This document shows positions 43,265 through 50,919 of a stretch of DNA of 64,000 nucleotides, piece by piece. Position numbers and translations under genes: made by a program. Numbering within the stretch: position 1 is the stretch's first letter; each line of letters opens with the position of its first letter. The DNA lies in NCBI RefSeq assembly GCF_011059145.1, contig NZ_JAALLT010000001.1, forward strand, positions 837,121 to 901,120, in the 5' to 3' direction. Origin of the DNA: Halalkalibaculum roseum. Its GTDB lineage: Bacteria; Bacteroidota; Rhodothermia; Balneolales; Balneolaceae. The notes below the pieces were generated by a model. That model saw nothing but the letters and a program-made list of their open reading frames with translations. It was not told where the DNA came from and ran no database searches.

Positions 43265-43422
43265 TGGTAAAGTAATACTGATTTATTTAAAAGGATGTTT
43301 TAATATCGATGGGAGCGCGGCCGTAGTTGACCGACATATGAATCTCAATGGTGGGGCAGGCCACCATGATGGCAGGAGAGAATATGTGTCACTTTTGAAA
43401 TCATATGCGGCAATATAAACAT
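43265..43422 (-). promoter_or_regulatory. Leader region of hisG
   Basis: The untranslated segment contains the His-rich leader ORF and a stem over its codons (CCACCAT/ATGGTGG at 43348-43367). 80 bases follow before the hisG ATG. No intrinsic terminator with T-run was found between leader and hisG, so classic attenuation is not proven; control could instead be translational or Rho-based. The rest of the 43265-43611 gap holds repeat copy 4. Confidence 0.5.
43345..43404 (-). CDS. Histidine leader peptide
   Basis: The minus-strand frame from ATG 43404 encodes MISKVTHILSCHHGGLPHH, with His at 7, 12, 13, 18 and 19, then TGA. A further in-frame ATG at 43422 would give 25 residues with six His. Five His in 19 residues, 80 bp before the first his gene, is the arrangement of classic his attenuators, where ribosome stalling at His codons gauges His-tRNA supply. 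A hairpin (ATGGTGG / CCACCAT) covers codons 13-19. Written on sequence alone. Confidence 0.75.
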   Translation of the reverse strand: MISKVTHILSCHHGGLPHH

Positions 43423-43458
43423 TTTTTCAGGGAGATCATTCCCGAGTGTTGAATTTAC

Positions 43459-43497
43459 CTCTGTGTAACTCTGTACACCTTCTGTGCCACTCCGTGG
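43459..43497 (+). repeat. CTCTGTG-family dispersed repeat, copy 4
   Basis: CTCTGTG, CTCTGTA, TCTGTG and TCCGTGG words upstream of the hisG leader region. Confidence 0.5.
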
Positions 43498-43611
43498 AAT
43501 ACCTTAAAACTATTTTCATTCCGGACTAAATCAATGAAAATCCCCCTTTAGCTTTTCTAAATCTATTAACTTAGATTAAAAATAGAGAGAGAAGAATCGG
43601 TATACCTTTTT

Positions 43612-43986
43612 ATGACTGAAGAAGAAAGACAGAATCTCATTGAGCAACGAAAAAAAGAGCAGGCCGAGAGAGAGCTGCAGTACGATCTTAATCGGGATCT
43701 GAAGATTCAGGATGAGATAAATGAAATCTCCGGCATCCAGGAAAAAGATCAAAACAAATTTACTGTCCTGGCTATCATTTTTCTGGGTACATTGATCCCC
43801 CTATACGTGTTTCTATTCGGATTCAAATTTATCTTTATGGTACTTTTTGGTCCGGTACTGGCATTAATTGAAGTAGATATATCCTGGGTAAACACCTACC
43901 TCCACATTTTGATCTGGACGTTATCAGTCATCAGTGTCTATAGAGAACGTTCTGTAATGGATGACATTCTTGAGGTATTTTTCTAA
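43612..43986 (+). CDS. Small membrane protein with charged N-terminus
   Basis: 124 residues. About 45 highly charged coiled-coil-like residues (MTEEERQNLIEQRKKEQ ...) precede a first membrane segment (LAIIFLGTLIPLYVFLFGF, near 52-71), a second (FIFMVLFGPVLALIEV) and a third weaker one. It ends in a short tail. No known domain is recognised. It is 22 bp upstream of a small lipoprotein on the same strand. Function unknown. Confidence 0.65.
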   Translation: MTEEERQNLIEQRKKEQAERELQYDLNRDLKIQDEINEISGIQEKDQNKFTVLAIIFLGTLIPLYVFLFGFKFIFMVLFGPVLALIEVDISWVNTYLHILIWTLSVISVYRERSVMDDILEVFF

Positions 43987-44008
43987 TTATTAAACAGAAC
44001 ACAACAAT

Positions 44009-44575
44009 ATGAAATTGCTTTATGGGATACTTTGGCTGGCTTTAATAGGTATACTCATTTCCTGTAATGATGCGGTTGTCACCGAAGAGTCAACTATTGG
44101 TGATAACCCCGAAAAATTTTCATTTGTTTTTGCCGCTGTCCCGTATGGTTCGCCCTATGGCCCCAAAGTTGTAGATGATATATATGCCGGATCTATTGAT
44201 CGCTTTAAACCTAAACTTAAAGAATATCCACCGCCGCCTACTTCTTTTGGTTGTACTGTGAGTTGGGAGAATCCTGAGAAAAATTCAAGGTATCTTTATT
44301 ATACCATTTATGTATATCTACCGAATTCTCTCATCGATGTCGCCGGTAACGCTTACCAACTGATAAAGGTAAAAGCACTTTCTCCGGATGCTCCGGATGG
44401 AGAAGTTATGGGGCAAGCCCGTTGTATATTACCGGCAAAATCAAAAATCGAATCTTTAGTTGTGACTCATCTGAAACAATATGCTGAAAAGTCACAAACA
44501 CAAGCTGAGATTGACTATGATGTTAGCTCACACATTATAGATTCAGCACTTTATATCAATTCAGATAGTCGTTAA
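44009..44575 (+). CDS. Small lipoprotein of unknown function
   Basis: 188 residues. A short signal peptide with lipobox ISC at about 17-19 leads to a periplasm-facing mature part. There is a Pro-rich stretch (KEYPPPPTSFGCTVSW) and strand-rich sequence, with no known domain. It begins 22 bp after the preceding membrane protein gene, so the two form one unit. Confidence 0.65.
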   Translation: MKLLYGILWLALIGILISCNDAVVTEESTIGDNPEKFSFVFAAVPYGSPYGPKVVDDIYAGSIDRFKPKLKEYPPPPTSFGCTVSWENPEKNSRYLYYTIYVYLPNSLIDVAGNAYQLIKVKALSPDAPDGEVMGQARCILPAKSKIESLVVTHLKQYAEKSQTQAEIDYDVSSHIIDSALYINSDSR

Positions 44576-44740
44576 CCGGTTTTATATTAAACATTCCTAT
44601 CAAATTAAATCAGTGTAAATCTGTTTCAGACATACTTTATGTAAACAAATTATTATTAATTGACCTGGAGGGTTATGGCAATAAATGAATCATGTAAAAG
44701 TAGTATATTTGCTCTGAAATAATATTCATGGACGGCTACA

Positions 44741-46957
44741 ATGAAGCTATTCCGATTTTTGAGTTTTCTTTTAGTACTACTGCTAACAGTACCATTTGCA
44801 GGATCAGCCCAGCTAAGTGATGGGCCGGATACGCAAGCCCCCCGTAAAGTAGGCATAGCCTTGAGTGCAGGCGGAGCCAAGGGCTTTGCGCATATTGGTG
44901 TTCTCAAGGTTCTGGATGAAGAAAACATACCCATTCACTTTGTCACCGGAAGCAGTATGGGAGCCGTGATCGGTGGGTTATATGCAGCCGGTTACACCCC
45001 TGAGCAGATAGAAGAGATCGCCATAAACACCGACTGGCAGGCACTCTTCAATGATAATCTGAAGCCAAGTTCCCGTGACCTGAGCACTTTTATTTCCACG
45101 CGTGATACTTACATGCTTTCCTTCCCTATTCTTGAGGGTCTACCGCAATTGCCGGCCGGTCTGGTGGGCGGACAAAACCTTTCCATGCTGCTGCACAGGC
45201 TTTTGCTTCCCTTTCACGATACTGATGATTTTTCAGAACTACCCATACCTTTTGCTGCGATAGCTACCAATTTATCAACCGGTGAATCCCGAAGGTTTGA
45301 AAGCGGCTATCTTCCGGAAGTGATCAGGGCAAGCGCGGCAATACCCAGCATTTTTAAACCGGTTTCAATAGACGGAGAGCTTTATATCGACGGCGGAGTG
45401 ATGCGCAGTATACCTGCGGAGGATGCCCGGGATATGGGTGCCGATATTGTACTGGTATCGGATGTGGGAGAACCGGTAAAACCGGTGGAGGATTTGAACA
45501 ACTTTGTGGATATACTTTTTCAGTCGGTAGGTTTTCACTTGGTCAAATCGGATTCTGCGCAGATGGAACTGGCAGACTTTTATCTCCGGCCCGACATCGA
45601 AGCTTTTAACAGCTTCAGTTATGAAGAGGTAGATGCCCTTATAAAAAGCGGGGAAGAGGTTGCTCATGAGATGATGCCACGCATTAAAGCCATGCTGAAT
45701 TCCGTTCCGACGGAAGGGCGGAATGAGAAACCTGATATTAGCCTCAGAGATAGGGAAATTGATATTAGCAGTATTCATTTCGATGATATTGATCGAAGAC
45801 TTCTTAATCAGGCCAGAGTAATCTTTGATATAAATCCGCCTGAAAAGATTGCCTACTCAGAAATTGAACGAAAGATAAACCGTCTCTATGCCACCGGTCA
45901 TTTTAGCCTGATTACCTACAGGATTCAGAACGACGGTTCTCCGGAAGGGGGGAAGAGTCTCACTATAAGTTTTTCAGATAGCCAACCTGACAGGCTTGGT
46001 TTTAGCATGCGCTATGATACCCGTTACAAGGCGTCACTGCTTTTTGGTCTTCAAATGAGAAATGTATTCGGGCTTGGAGATCAATTGAACTCGAATCTTA
46101 GGCTTGGGGAAGTTCTGGGTGTTGGAAGTCACTACGAGGCACCGATTTCACTTGCCCCTGCTATCTCTGCGAATGCAGATCTAAATCTTTATCGCTCACC
46201 GATCGACTATTATGAATCAGGGCAGCAGTTGGCAACAATTGAGATAGATCGGGCAGTTTTGCATCCATATCTGTCTGTGCGACTCTTCAACTACCTGGAG
46301 TTGGAAACAGGTCTAAAAGCTGAATATTATGAGCTTAGTGAAGCTATTGGCAGCAATGTATTATTAGCTGACCGGCAATTTCTCTTTAGCGCTGTGGGGA
46401 AGCTGGAATTCAATAATCTTGACCGGGCCTATTTTTCAAGCCGGGGTTTCAATCTGAAAGTAATCGGTGAGGCCAGTGATAAAAGATACTTAAGCGAAGC
46501 CACTTTTTCGCAAGTGATAGCAGGCTTTGATGCTGCTCTGCCACTTTATGACGGACTTGTGTTGCGTATGGGAGCTATGGCAGGGCAGTCAAACACTTCA
46601 AGCTTGCCATTTCACTATCGATTCTACCAGGGAGGAATGACTGTCAATCCTCTTTTTAATGAGCGGCACGGTCCTCTATGGGGTTATGCTGTGCAGCAGC
46701 TTAGCGGTTCCAGTTTAGCGGCCCTACACGGTTCCCTGCAGTTTCATCTTGGCAGGGATATCTTTTTACAGACCGGCTGGAATGCGGCCCATCTTTCCGA
46801 TTCCGGTATTTGGAAACCCTCTGATTTTGACTGGAATGAAGGGTATGGATTGTCATTGGGAGCCCTGACACTTATCGGTCCGATAAACTTTTCCCTGTCA
46901 ACACCCGACTTCAAGAACAACTATGCCTTCAAAGTTGAGGTAGGCTATTCATTCTAA
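44741..46957 (+). CDS. Patatin-like phospholipase with BamA-like barrel (PlpD type)
   Basis: 738 residues. A signal peptide (1-23, GSAQ) precedes the patatin domain (about 36-235): LSAGGAKGFAHIGVL glycine-rich oxyanion loop, nucleophile S72 in TGSSMG and dyad D217 in YIDGGV. A POTRA-like domain (about 340-420: ISSIHFDDIDRRLL...) follows, then a C-terminal Omp85 16-stranded barrel ending KVEVGYSF. Such type Vd proteins secrete or surface-anchor their own lipase domain. Both catalytic residues are present, so activity on phospholipids is likely. Single gene. Confidence 0.92.
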   Translation: MKLFRFLSFLLVLLLTVPFAGSAQLSDGPDTQAPRKVGIALSAGGAKGFAHIGVLKVLDEENIPIHFVTGSSMGAVIGGLYAAGYTPEQIEEIAINTDWQALFNDNLKPSSRDLSTFISTRDTYMLSFPILEGLPQLPAGLVGGQNLSMLLHRLLLPFHDTDDFSELPIPFAAIATNLSTGESRRFESGYLPEVIRASAAIPSIFKPVSIDGELYIDGGVMRSIPAEDARDMGADIVLVSDVGEPVKPVEDLNNFVDILFQSVGFHLVKSDSAQMELADFYLRPDIEAFNSFSYEEVDALIKSGEEVAHEMMPRIKAMLNSVPTEGRNEKPDISLRDREIDISSIHFDDIDRRLLNQARVIFDINPPEKIAYSEIERKINRLYATGHFSLITYRIQNDGSPEGGKSLTISFSDSQPDRLGFSMRYDTRYKASLLFGLQMRNVFGLGDQLNSNLRLGEVLGVGSHYEAPISLAPAISANADLNLYRSPIDYYESGQQLATIEIDRAVLHPYLSVRLFNYLELETGLKAEYYELSEAIGSNVLLADRQFLFSAVGKLEFNNLDRAYFSSRGFNLKVIGEASDKRYLSEATFSQVIAGFDAALPLYDGLVLRMGAMAGQSNTSSLPFHYRFYQGGMTVNPLFNERHGPLWGYAVQQLSGSSLAALHGSLQFHLGRDIFLQTGWNAAHLSDSGIWKPSDFDWNEGYGLSLGALTLIGPINFSLSTPDFKNNYAFKVEVGYSF

Positions 46958-47033
46958 TTCCATTAACTGATGCTGTAGGTGAATTAGCCGAAAATATATT
47001 CGCTTTTTTCCCTAAGGATTGTAATATGTTGAT

Positions 47034-47447
47034 ATGGAGATGGAGGGTAAAAAGAGGAAGCTTCGAGTCAGGCTAGGATGGCCGGTAACCGGATTGGGTT
47101 TGGCAGTTATTGCTCTGGCCCTTGGATTGCTGCCGCTGGATGGTTCGAATTTGAATGCTCCAAAATGGATAATCGGGATGTCTGGTGCTGTTTTTGTCAT
47201 TGGGGGACTGATGATGCTGTCAGGTGAGGATACACGATTTAATAATATGATGGCCGCATTACTGCTTACGGGACTGGGCTTAATAGGCGGATGGATTGGT
47301 ATTTTTGGTGCTGATGAAGATTTTTCGGGTGGATTGTCCTTTTTGCCTGAAGCGGTAAATATTTCTTTAGCTCGAGGCTTGTTTGGGATTGGAGCATTAA
47401 TCTGTTTGTTGCTGGCAGCCTATGCTTTTAAAAAGCAATTTGAATAA
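47034..47447 (+). CDS. Four-helix membrane protein of unknown function
   Basis: A 137-residue protein with hydrophobic segments at about 18-35, 45-63, 70-90 and 112-132. The basic start MEMEGKKRKLRVR is a cytoplasmic tail. No family was recognised. The DUF3224 gene begins 16 bp on, so the two may be co-transcribed. Confidence 0.65.
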   Translation: MEMEGKKRKLRVRLGWPVTGLGLAVIALALGLLPLDGSNLNAPKWIIGMSGAVFVIGGLMMLSGEDTRFNNMMAALLLTGLGLIGGWIGIFGADEDFSGGLSFLPEAVNISLARGLFGIGALICLLLAAYAFKKQFE

Positions 47448-47463
47448 AACCATTACAGGTAGA

Positions 47464-47853
47464 ATGAAAGCAAAAACAATATTTAAAATTACGGGATGGG
47501 AAGAGGAAAAAATAATTGATCTCGATGAAGGCGGGAAGCTGACCCGAGCTCATGTGGGAAAGATTTACGAGGGTGAATTAAAAGGAGAGGGAACGGTGGA
47601 ATATCTCATGGCCTATCGTTCTGATGGTTCGGCTGATTTTGTGGGGTATGAAAAGGTTGAAGGTCGTTTAAAAGACATGAAAAGCAGTTTTATTTTCGAA
47701 CACCGCGGTTCTTTTAAAAAAGGAGTGGCCTCTGATACATGGACGGTTGTTGAAGGATCAGGGAGCGGACAGTTATCCGGTATTACAGGATCCGTACATT
47801 TTGAAGAGGGACATAAAGAGGAGTACGAAGTTATTTTCAATTATGAGCTTTGA
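47464..47853 (+). CDS. DUF3224-family protein
   Basis: About 129 residues from M47464 (the longest frame starts 14 codons earlier, inside the previous gene). The pattern FKITGWEEEKIIDLDEGGKLTRAHVGKIYEGELKGEG, a central YEKVEGRL and the end SVHFEEGHKEEYEVIFNYEL match the small DUF3224 barrel of unknown role. Its end overlaps the next gene by 11 bases, a sign of translational coupling. Confidence 0.8.
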   Translation: MKAKTIFKITGWEEEKIIDLDEGGKLTRAHVGKIYEGELKGEGTVEYLMAYRSDGSADFVGYEKVEGRLKDMKSSFIFEHRGSFKKGVASDTWTVVEGSGSGQLSGITGSVHFEEGHKEEYEVIFNYEL

Positions 47854-48226
47854 ATCCGTTTTGGAGGATAATAACCGTCTTCTGACACTTAGAAAATGGC
47901 TGAGTTTTGAACTCCCGGGATCGCTGCTTTTCGCCATCAGTTTTTTCTACAACATTGCAACTACTCTTTTCATGATTGCCGTGGTCGTTTTTACACCCTA
48001 CATGCTCTATGTGCTGGCTAAAGAGAAAAGATATGGATGGATCGTATTTTTTATGCTTTTCGTAGCGTTGCCTGGCATTGCCAGTTATTACCTCTTTTCC
48101 TGGAACGGTGTTTTAAGTACAGGCTCAAGCGGAGGAGGTATGCTGGCTGGAGCCATACCCATGGCTCTCTATCTCTTCTACTGTTATTTTCTGAAGCTGT
48201 CCATACCGGGTATGCTAGATAACTAG
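47843..48226 (+). CDS. Three-segment membrane protein coupled to the DUF3224 gene
   Basis: About 127 residues from M47843, which lies inside the end of the previous gene; a longer frame runs back through it but lacks support. The sequence starts MSFESVLEDNNRLLTLR and then has four hydrophobic stretches (LLFAISFFYNIATTLFMIAVVVF; WIVFFMLFVALPGIASYYLF; and a C-terminal segment). Function unknown. Confidence 0.65.
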   Translation: MSFESVLEDNNRLLTLRKWLSFELPGSLLFAISFFYNIATTLFMIAVVVFTPYMLYVLAKEKRYGWIVFFMLFVALPGIASYYLFSWNGVLSTGSSGGGMLAGAIPMALYLFYCYFLKLSIPGMLDN

Positions 48227-48235
48227 GGAGAGTGC

Positions 48236-49057
48236 CTATTCTTCCGGAAATTGGATAATCCCCAGATCGGTAGTTTGTGCATTGGTAACCTCGGTCTCGA
48301 AAATTGTGGTATCTGCGTACTGCGTGCTATTGGGTTCAATGCGGATGTTATAAAAATTCTCGTCAAGTCCATTCAATAAAAAGGTGCCGTCATTTTCTAT
48401 GTAAGTTGTGGAAATGATCTGGTCACCGATAACCGCTGAAACCAACGCAGGAACACCTTGGGGTACCATTTGGCCGGATACACTGCCACTGGTTTCAGGA
48501 TCAAAAACGCTGAGTACCGGGTTTAGCAAATATTGGCCGTTTCCGGTTACGGCTATGGAACGGGCAACATCAAAATCAATGATTTTTGTTACCGGAGCAT
48601 CTTCACTTACAGTGGCATTTATATTGACCTTGAAACCTGACTCTCCGCTGCTGGGGACACTCAGACTATTGCTCTCTCCGGCTACAATTACTTCGTTATT
48701 GGTCCCCAATTTTAATCGCAGTTGATTATAAGTTCCTGTCTCGATTTGAAATGAAGCCAGAAGGGTATCGGCACCGTTATTGAGTTTTAGCAGGTCCAGC
48801 CGAATCGGTTGGGAGCGGATGGTTTGCCACTGCGGCTGTTCTTCGGTACCCCGGTTCAACTCTACCTGCTGTATGTCAATATACACAGCCTGGTAGGTAG
48901 CAGGATCATCCGTCAATCGAATATTCAGAGTGCCTTCGGCATTATCAGAACTATTGACCCCGCAGCCTGAAATCAGGGTTAATGTCAGAAATAGGGTTGC
49001 ACTGAAAAAAGAAAAAAACTTAAAATGGTTTTCTGGAGTAGCTGATGAAAGAGGCAT
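48236..49057 (-). CDS. DUF4382 lipoprotein
   Basis: 273 residues. A lipobox (ISGCGV) at about 29-34 anchors a surface- or periplasm-facing DUF4382 domain: GTLNIRLTDDPATYQAVYIDIQQVELNRG and LLKLNNGADTLLASFQIETGTYNQLRLKLG. The C-terminal part resembles a carboxypeptidase-regulatory-like module (SVSGQMVPQGVPALVSAV). DUF4382 proteins are common envelope proteins of unknown role in this bacterial group. It is a paralogue of the gene 111 bp further on, same strand. Confidence 0.85.
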   Translation of the reverse strand: MPLSSATPENHFKFFSFFSATLFLTLTLISGCGVNSSDNAEGTLNIRLTDDPATYQAVYIDIQQVELNRGTEEQPQWQTIRSQPIRLDLLKLNNGADTLLASFQIETGTYNQLRLKLGTNNEVIVAGESNSLSVPSSGESGFKVNINATVSEDAPVTKIIDFDVARSIAVTGNGQYLLNPVLSVFDPETSGSVSGQMVPQGVPALVSAVIGDQIISTTYIENDGTFLLNGLDENFYNIRIEPNSTQYADTTIFETEVTNAQTTDLGIIQFPEE

Positions 49058-49112
49058 GTGAATATCTGTTTGAGATGATATAGTTACATGTACAGGATTT
49101 CGATACTAAACA

Positions 49113-49150
49113 TAAAAAAATATGGCCCTGCATTTTTGCAGAGCCATATT
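49113..49150 (-). terminator. Intrinsic terminator between the DUF4382 genes
   Basis: AATATGGC (49119-49126) pairs with GCCATATT (49143-49150), with inner CTGCA/TGCAG. On the minus strand it is followed by a T-run, so it ends the 49168-50034 transcript. Confidence 0.75.
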
Positions 49151-49167
49151 CCTAAAAGTCTTAGAAA

Positions 49168-50034
49168 CTAGTTTTCACTGAGTCTGACCGTATCGATAGC
49201 GGTGTCCTCACCGGAGAATACTTCGATACCGGTAATAGTTGTATCCCGGAAACCGGAGCTGTCAGGTTCAAAATTCAAGTCGTAGAAACCTTCTGCCAGT
49301 CCCAGAATCTGGAACTCACCTTCTTCGCCTGTATTGGTTGCAATGGTATCTTCATTGATAACAGTATATACAGAAGTAGTGAAGTCACTGGGTACTACAA
49401 CCCCTGATATGGAGCCGGTTGCCTCCAGGTTCACAGCACGTAAGACCGGTTTAAGCAGATATTTAAAGTTCGGATTCTTGCCTTTTCCGGTTTTGACTAT
49501 AGATCGACCCGCATCAAAATCCACGAGCAGAGAATAGCTGGTTCCTTCTTCAATTTCAGCATCAAGCTTGAGTTTTAGTCCTGACTGCTGAGCACTTGGC
49601 GTTTTCAGGTAGTAGCCCTGTCCGTCTACCACGACTTCATTGTCGTCTCCAAGTACGAGACGCATCTGATCGTAGCTGCCGGGCTCCAATTCGGTTTCAC
49701 CCAGTATCATGGTATTTCCATTTTGCAGCGTTAACAGATCAACACGTACGGGATCCTGGGAAACGGTTACCCACTCTTCGTAACTTTCGGTTGAATCTGA
49801 CTCGGTGCTGTCAGTCTCCGAGCTATCAACTCTGCGCACTTTGACTTCCCGGATGTCGATAAAAACAGATTCGTAGTCGCCGGGGGCATCTGTCAGGATT
49901 ACCTTCAATGATGAAGGAGCATTAATATTCTTATTCGTGTCGGGCTCTGTAAGGCCGCTATCGCTGCATGATACCGCAGCGAAGGTAAACAGAACGGCCG
50001 ATAGAAAAAGGGAAATGGAACGTAATATCTTCAT
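49168..50034 (-). CDS. DUF4382 lipoprotein, second copy
   Basis: 288 residues. A lipobox (VSCSD) at about 21-25 is followed by DUF4382: SLKVILTDAPGDYESVFIDIREVKVRRVD and LLTLQNGNTMILGETELEPGSYDQMRLVLG. It contains an acidic insertion of repeated (D/E)S motifs (SSETDSTESDSTES) near 82-95, absent from the paralogue. The C-terminus shares the SISGVV module and ends similarly. Both copies look like envelope proteins. The divergence suggests old duplication. Confidence 0.85.
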   Translation of the reverse strand: MKILRSISLFLSAVLFTFAAVSCSDSGLTEPDTNKNINAPSSLKVILTDAPGDYESVFIDIREVKVRRVDSSETDSTESDSTESYEEWVTVSQDPVRVDLLTLQNGNTMILGETELEPGSYDQMRLVLGDDNEVVVDGQGYYLKTPSAQQSGLKLKLDAEIEEGTSYSLLVDFDAGRSIVKTGKGKNPNFKYLLKPVLRAVNLEATGSISGVVVPSDFTTSVYTVINEDTIATNTGEEGEFQILGLAEGFYDLNFEPDSSGFRDTTITGIEVFSGEDTAIDTVRLSEN

Positions 50035-50488
50035 AATAGGATTACTTTCATTATAGTCTAATTACTCACGTATTTATAGAAATAAAAACATATTTTGTTC
50101 CGCCATAAATCCGTATAAAACAACATTAATCACGCTACAAGCGACCTTCTATGCCGATAGTAGAGCTACAAGTGCTATCAGTGCCAGGCTGAACAAAATG
50201 AACTGGGTTACTGAATGTGAAACAATGATTCTGATCATAATTGTATTGAGGCAAAGCTGGTTTAGATGAATCGTTGTCTCTTTTAAACAACATATGTCAA
50301 ATATTGTTCCCTAAAACCCGGTAATTATTCTGAGATCGATAAGCGGAATCAGTACCGTTTAAACATTGATCAAAAGCATTTAATCAATTATTCTTAAGCC
50401 AAAAATTATCGGCCCGGATTCATCCGCTAAACCAACTTAAAATTTTCAATCCCGGCTCGAATTTGATTTAAATAAAATACACTAAAAA
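50035..50488. other. 454-bp gap between a DUF4382 gene and a YkoF-like gene
   Basis: AT-rich region without a strong gene. It holds one minus-strand candidate of 29 codons (50149-50238) that looks like a single membrane helix. No RNA gene or strong terminator was recognised. Confidence 0.4.
50149..50238 (-). CDS. Candidate 29-residue single-helix membrane peptide
   Basis: Translates as MIRIIVSHSVTQFILFSLALIALVALLSA (in two blocks: MIRIIVSHSVTQFILF and SLALIALVALLSA), a polar start and a hydrophobic helix. No clear ribosome site. It could be a chance frame. Confidence 0.25.
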   Translation of the reverse strand: MIRIIVSHSVTQFILFSLALIALVALLSA

Positions 50489-50764
50489 ATGATAACAACG
50501 GCACAATTTACCTACATACCTCTTAATTCTAACGAACCTCGAGAAAGCGTTGATTTTTTGCTTGAGCTGGTAGCGCAACATGAGGTAGAAGTTGACGTTA
50601 ACTATCTGTCTACGAGCATCAGGGGAGAAACGGATGTGGTCTTTGATCTTATCCGTGAAGTATACGATACCATGACCCTTGAAGGTGACGATTTCCGGTT
50701 CCATGTTGAGTTGCTGAACCCGGTCCCTGCAGAGAAGGATCCTCTGGATATCGAAAATAAATAA
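50489..50764 (+). CDS. YkoF/MTH1187-like thiamine-binding domain protein
   Basis: 91 residues with a ferredoxin-like pattern: MITTAQFTYIPLNSNEPRESVDFLLELV, VEVDVNYLSTSIRGETDVVFDLIREVYDTM and FRFHVELLNP. This resembles the small YkoF/MTH1187-type proteins that bind thiamine or HMP, where the central 'S..RGE.D.VF..I.E' segment is conserved. The match is by pattern only, so the ligand is uncertain. It is monocistronic, with a terminator after it. Confidence 0.55.
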   Translation: MITTAQFTYIPLNSNEPRESVDFLLELVAQHEVEVDVNYLSTSIRGETDVVFDLIREVYDTMTLEGDDFRFHVELLNPVPAEKDPLDIENK

Positions 50765-50793
50765 ATCTAACTATTAGAATACTCCCATAGATC

Positions 50794-50826
50794 AATGTCG
50801 CAGCAGATGGGCTCGCGACATTTTTA
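50794..50826 (+). terminator. Intrinsic terminator upstream of lepA
   Basis: AATGTCGC (50794-50801) pairs with GCGACATT (50815-50822), followed by TTTA. Confidence 0.8.
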
Positions 50827-50856
50827 TTATGAGAAAGCTCTATGAAAAAACAGCGC

Positions 50857-50864
50857 TAATTTTG
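50857..50864 (+). promoter_or_regulatory. -7 box (TAATTTTG) of lepA
   Basis: A perfect match to the Bacteroidota TAnnTTTG consensus, 56 bp before the lepA ATG and after a terminator. The -33 element is not obvious. Confidence 0.45.
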
Positions 50865-50919
50865 TATCTTAAGCGTTCTTTTTTGCAAGTTAATTGCGTC
50901 TTTTGAGAAACGCACATCT

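Noticed and set aside
47747..47842. Upstream in-frame extension of the three-segment membrane protein
   Set aside because: It reads through the DUF3224 gene in another frame; the internal ATG at 47843 is better supported.
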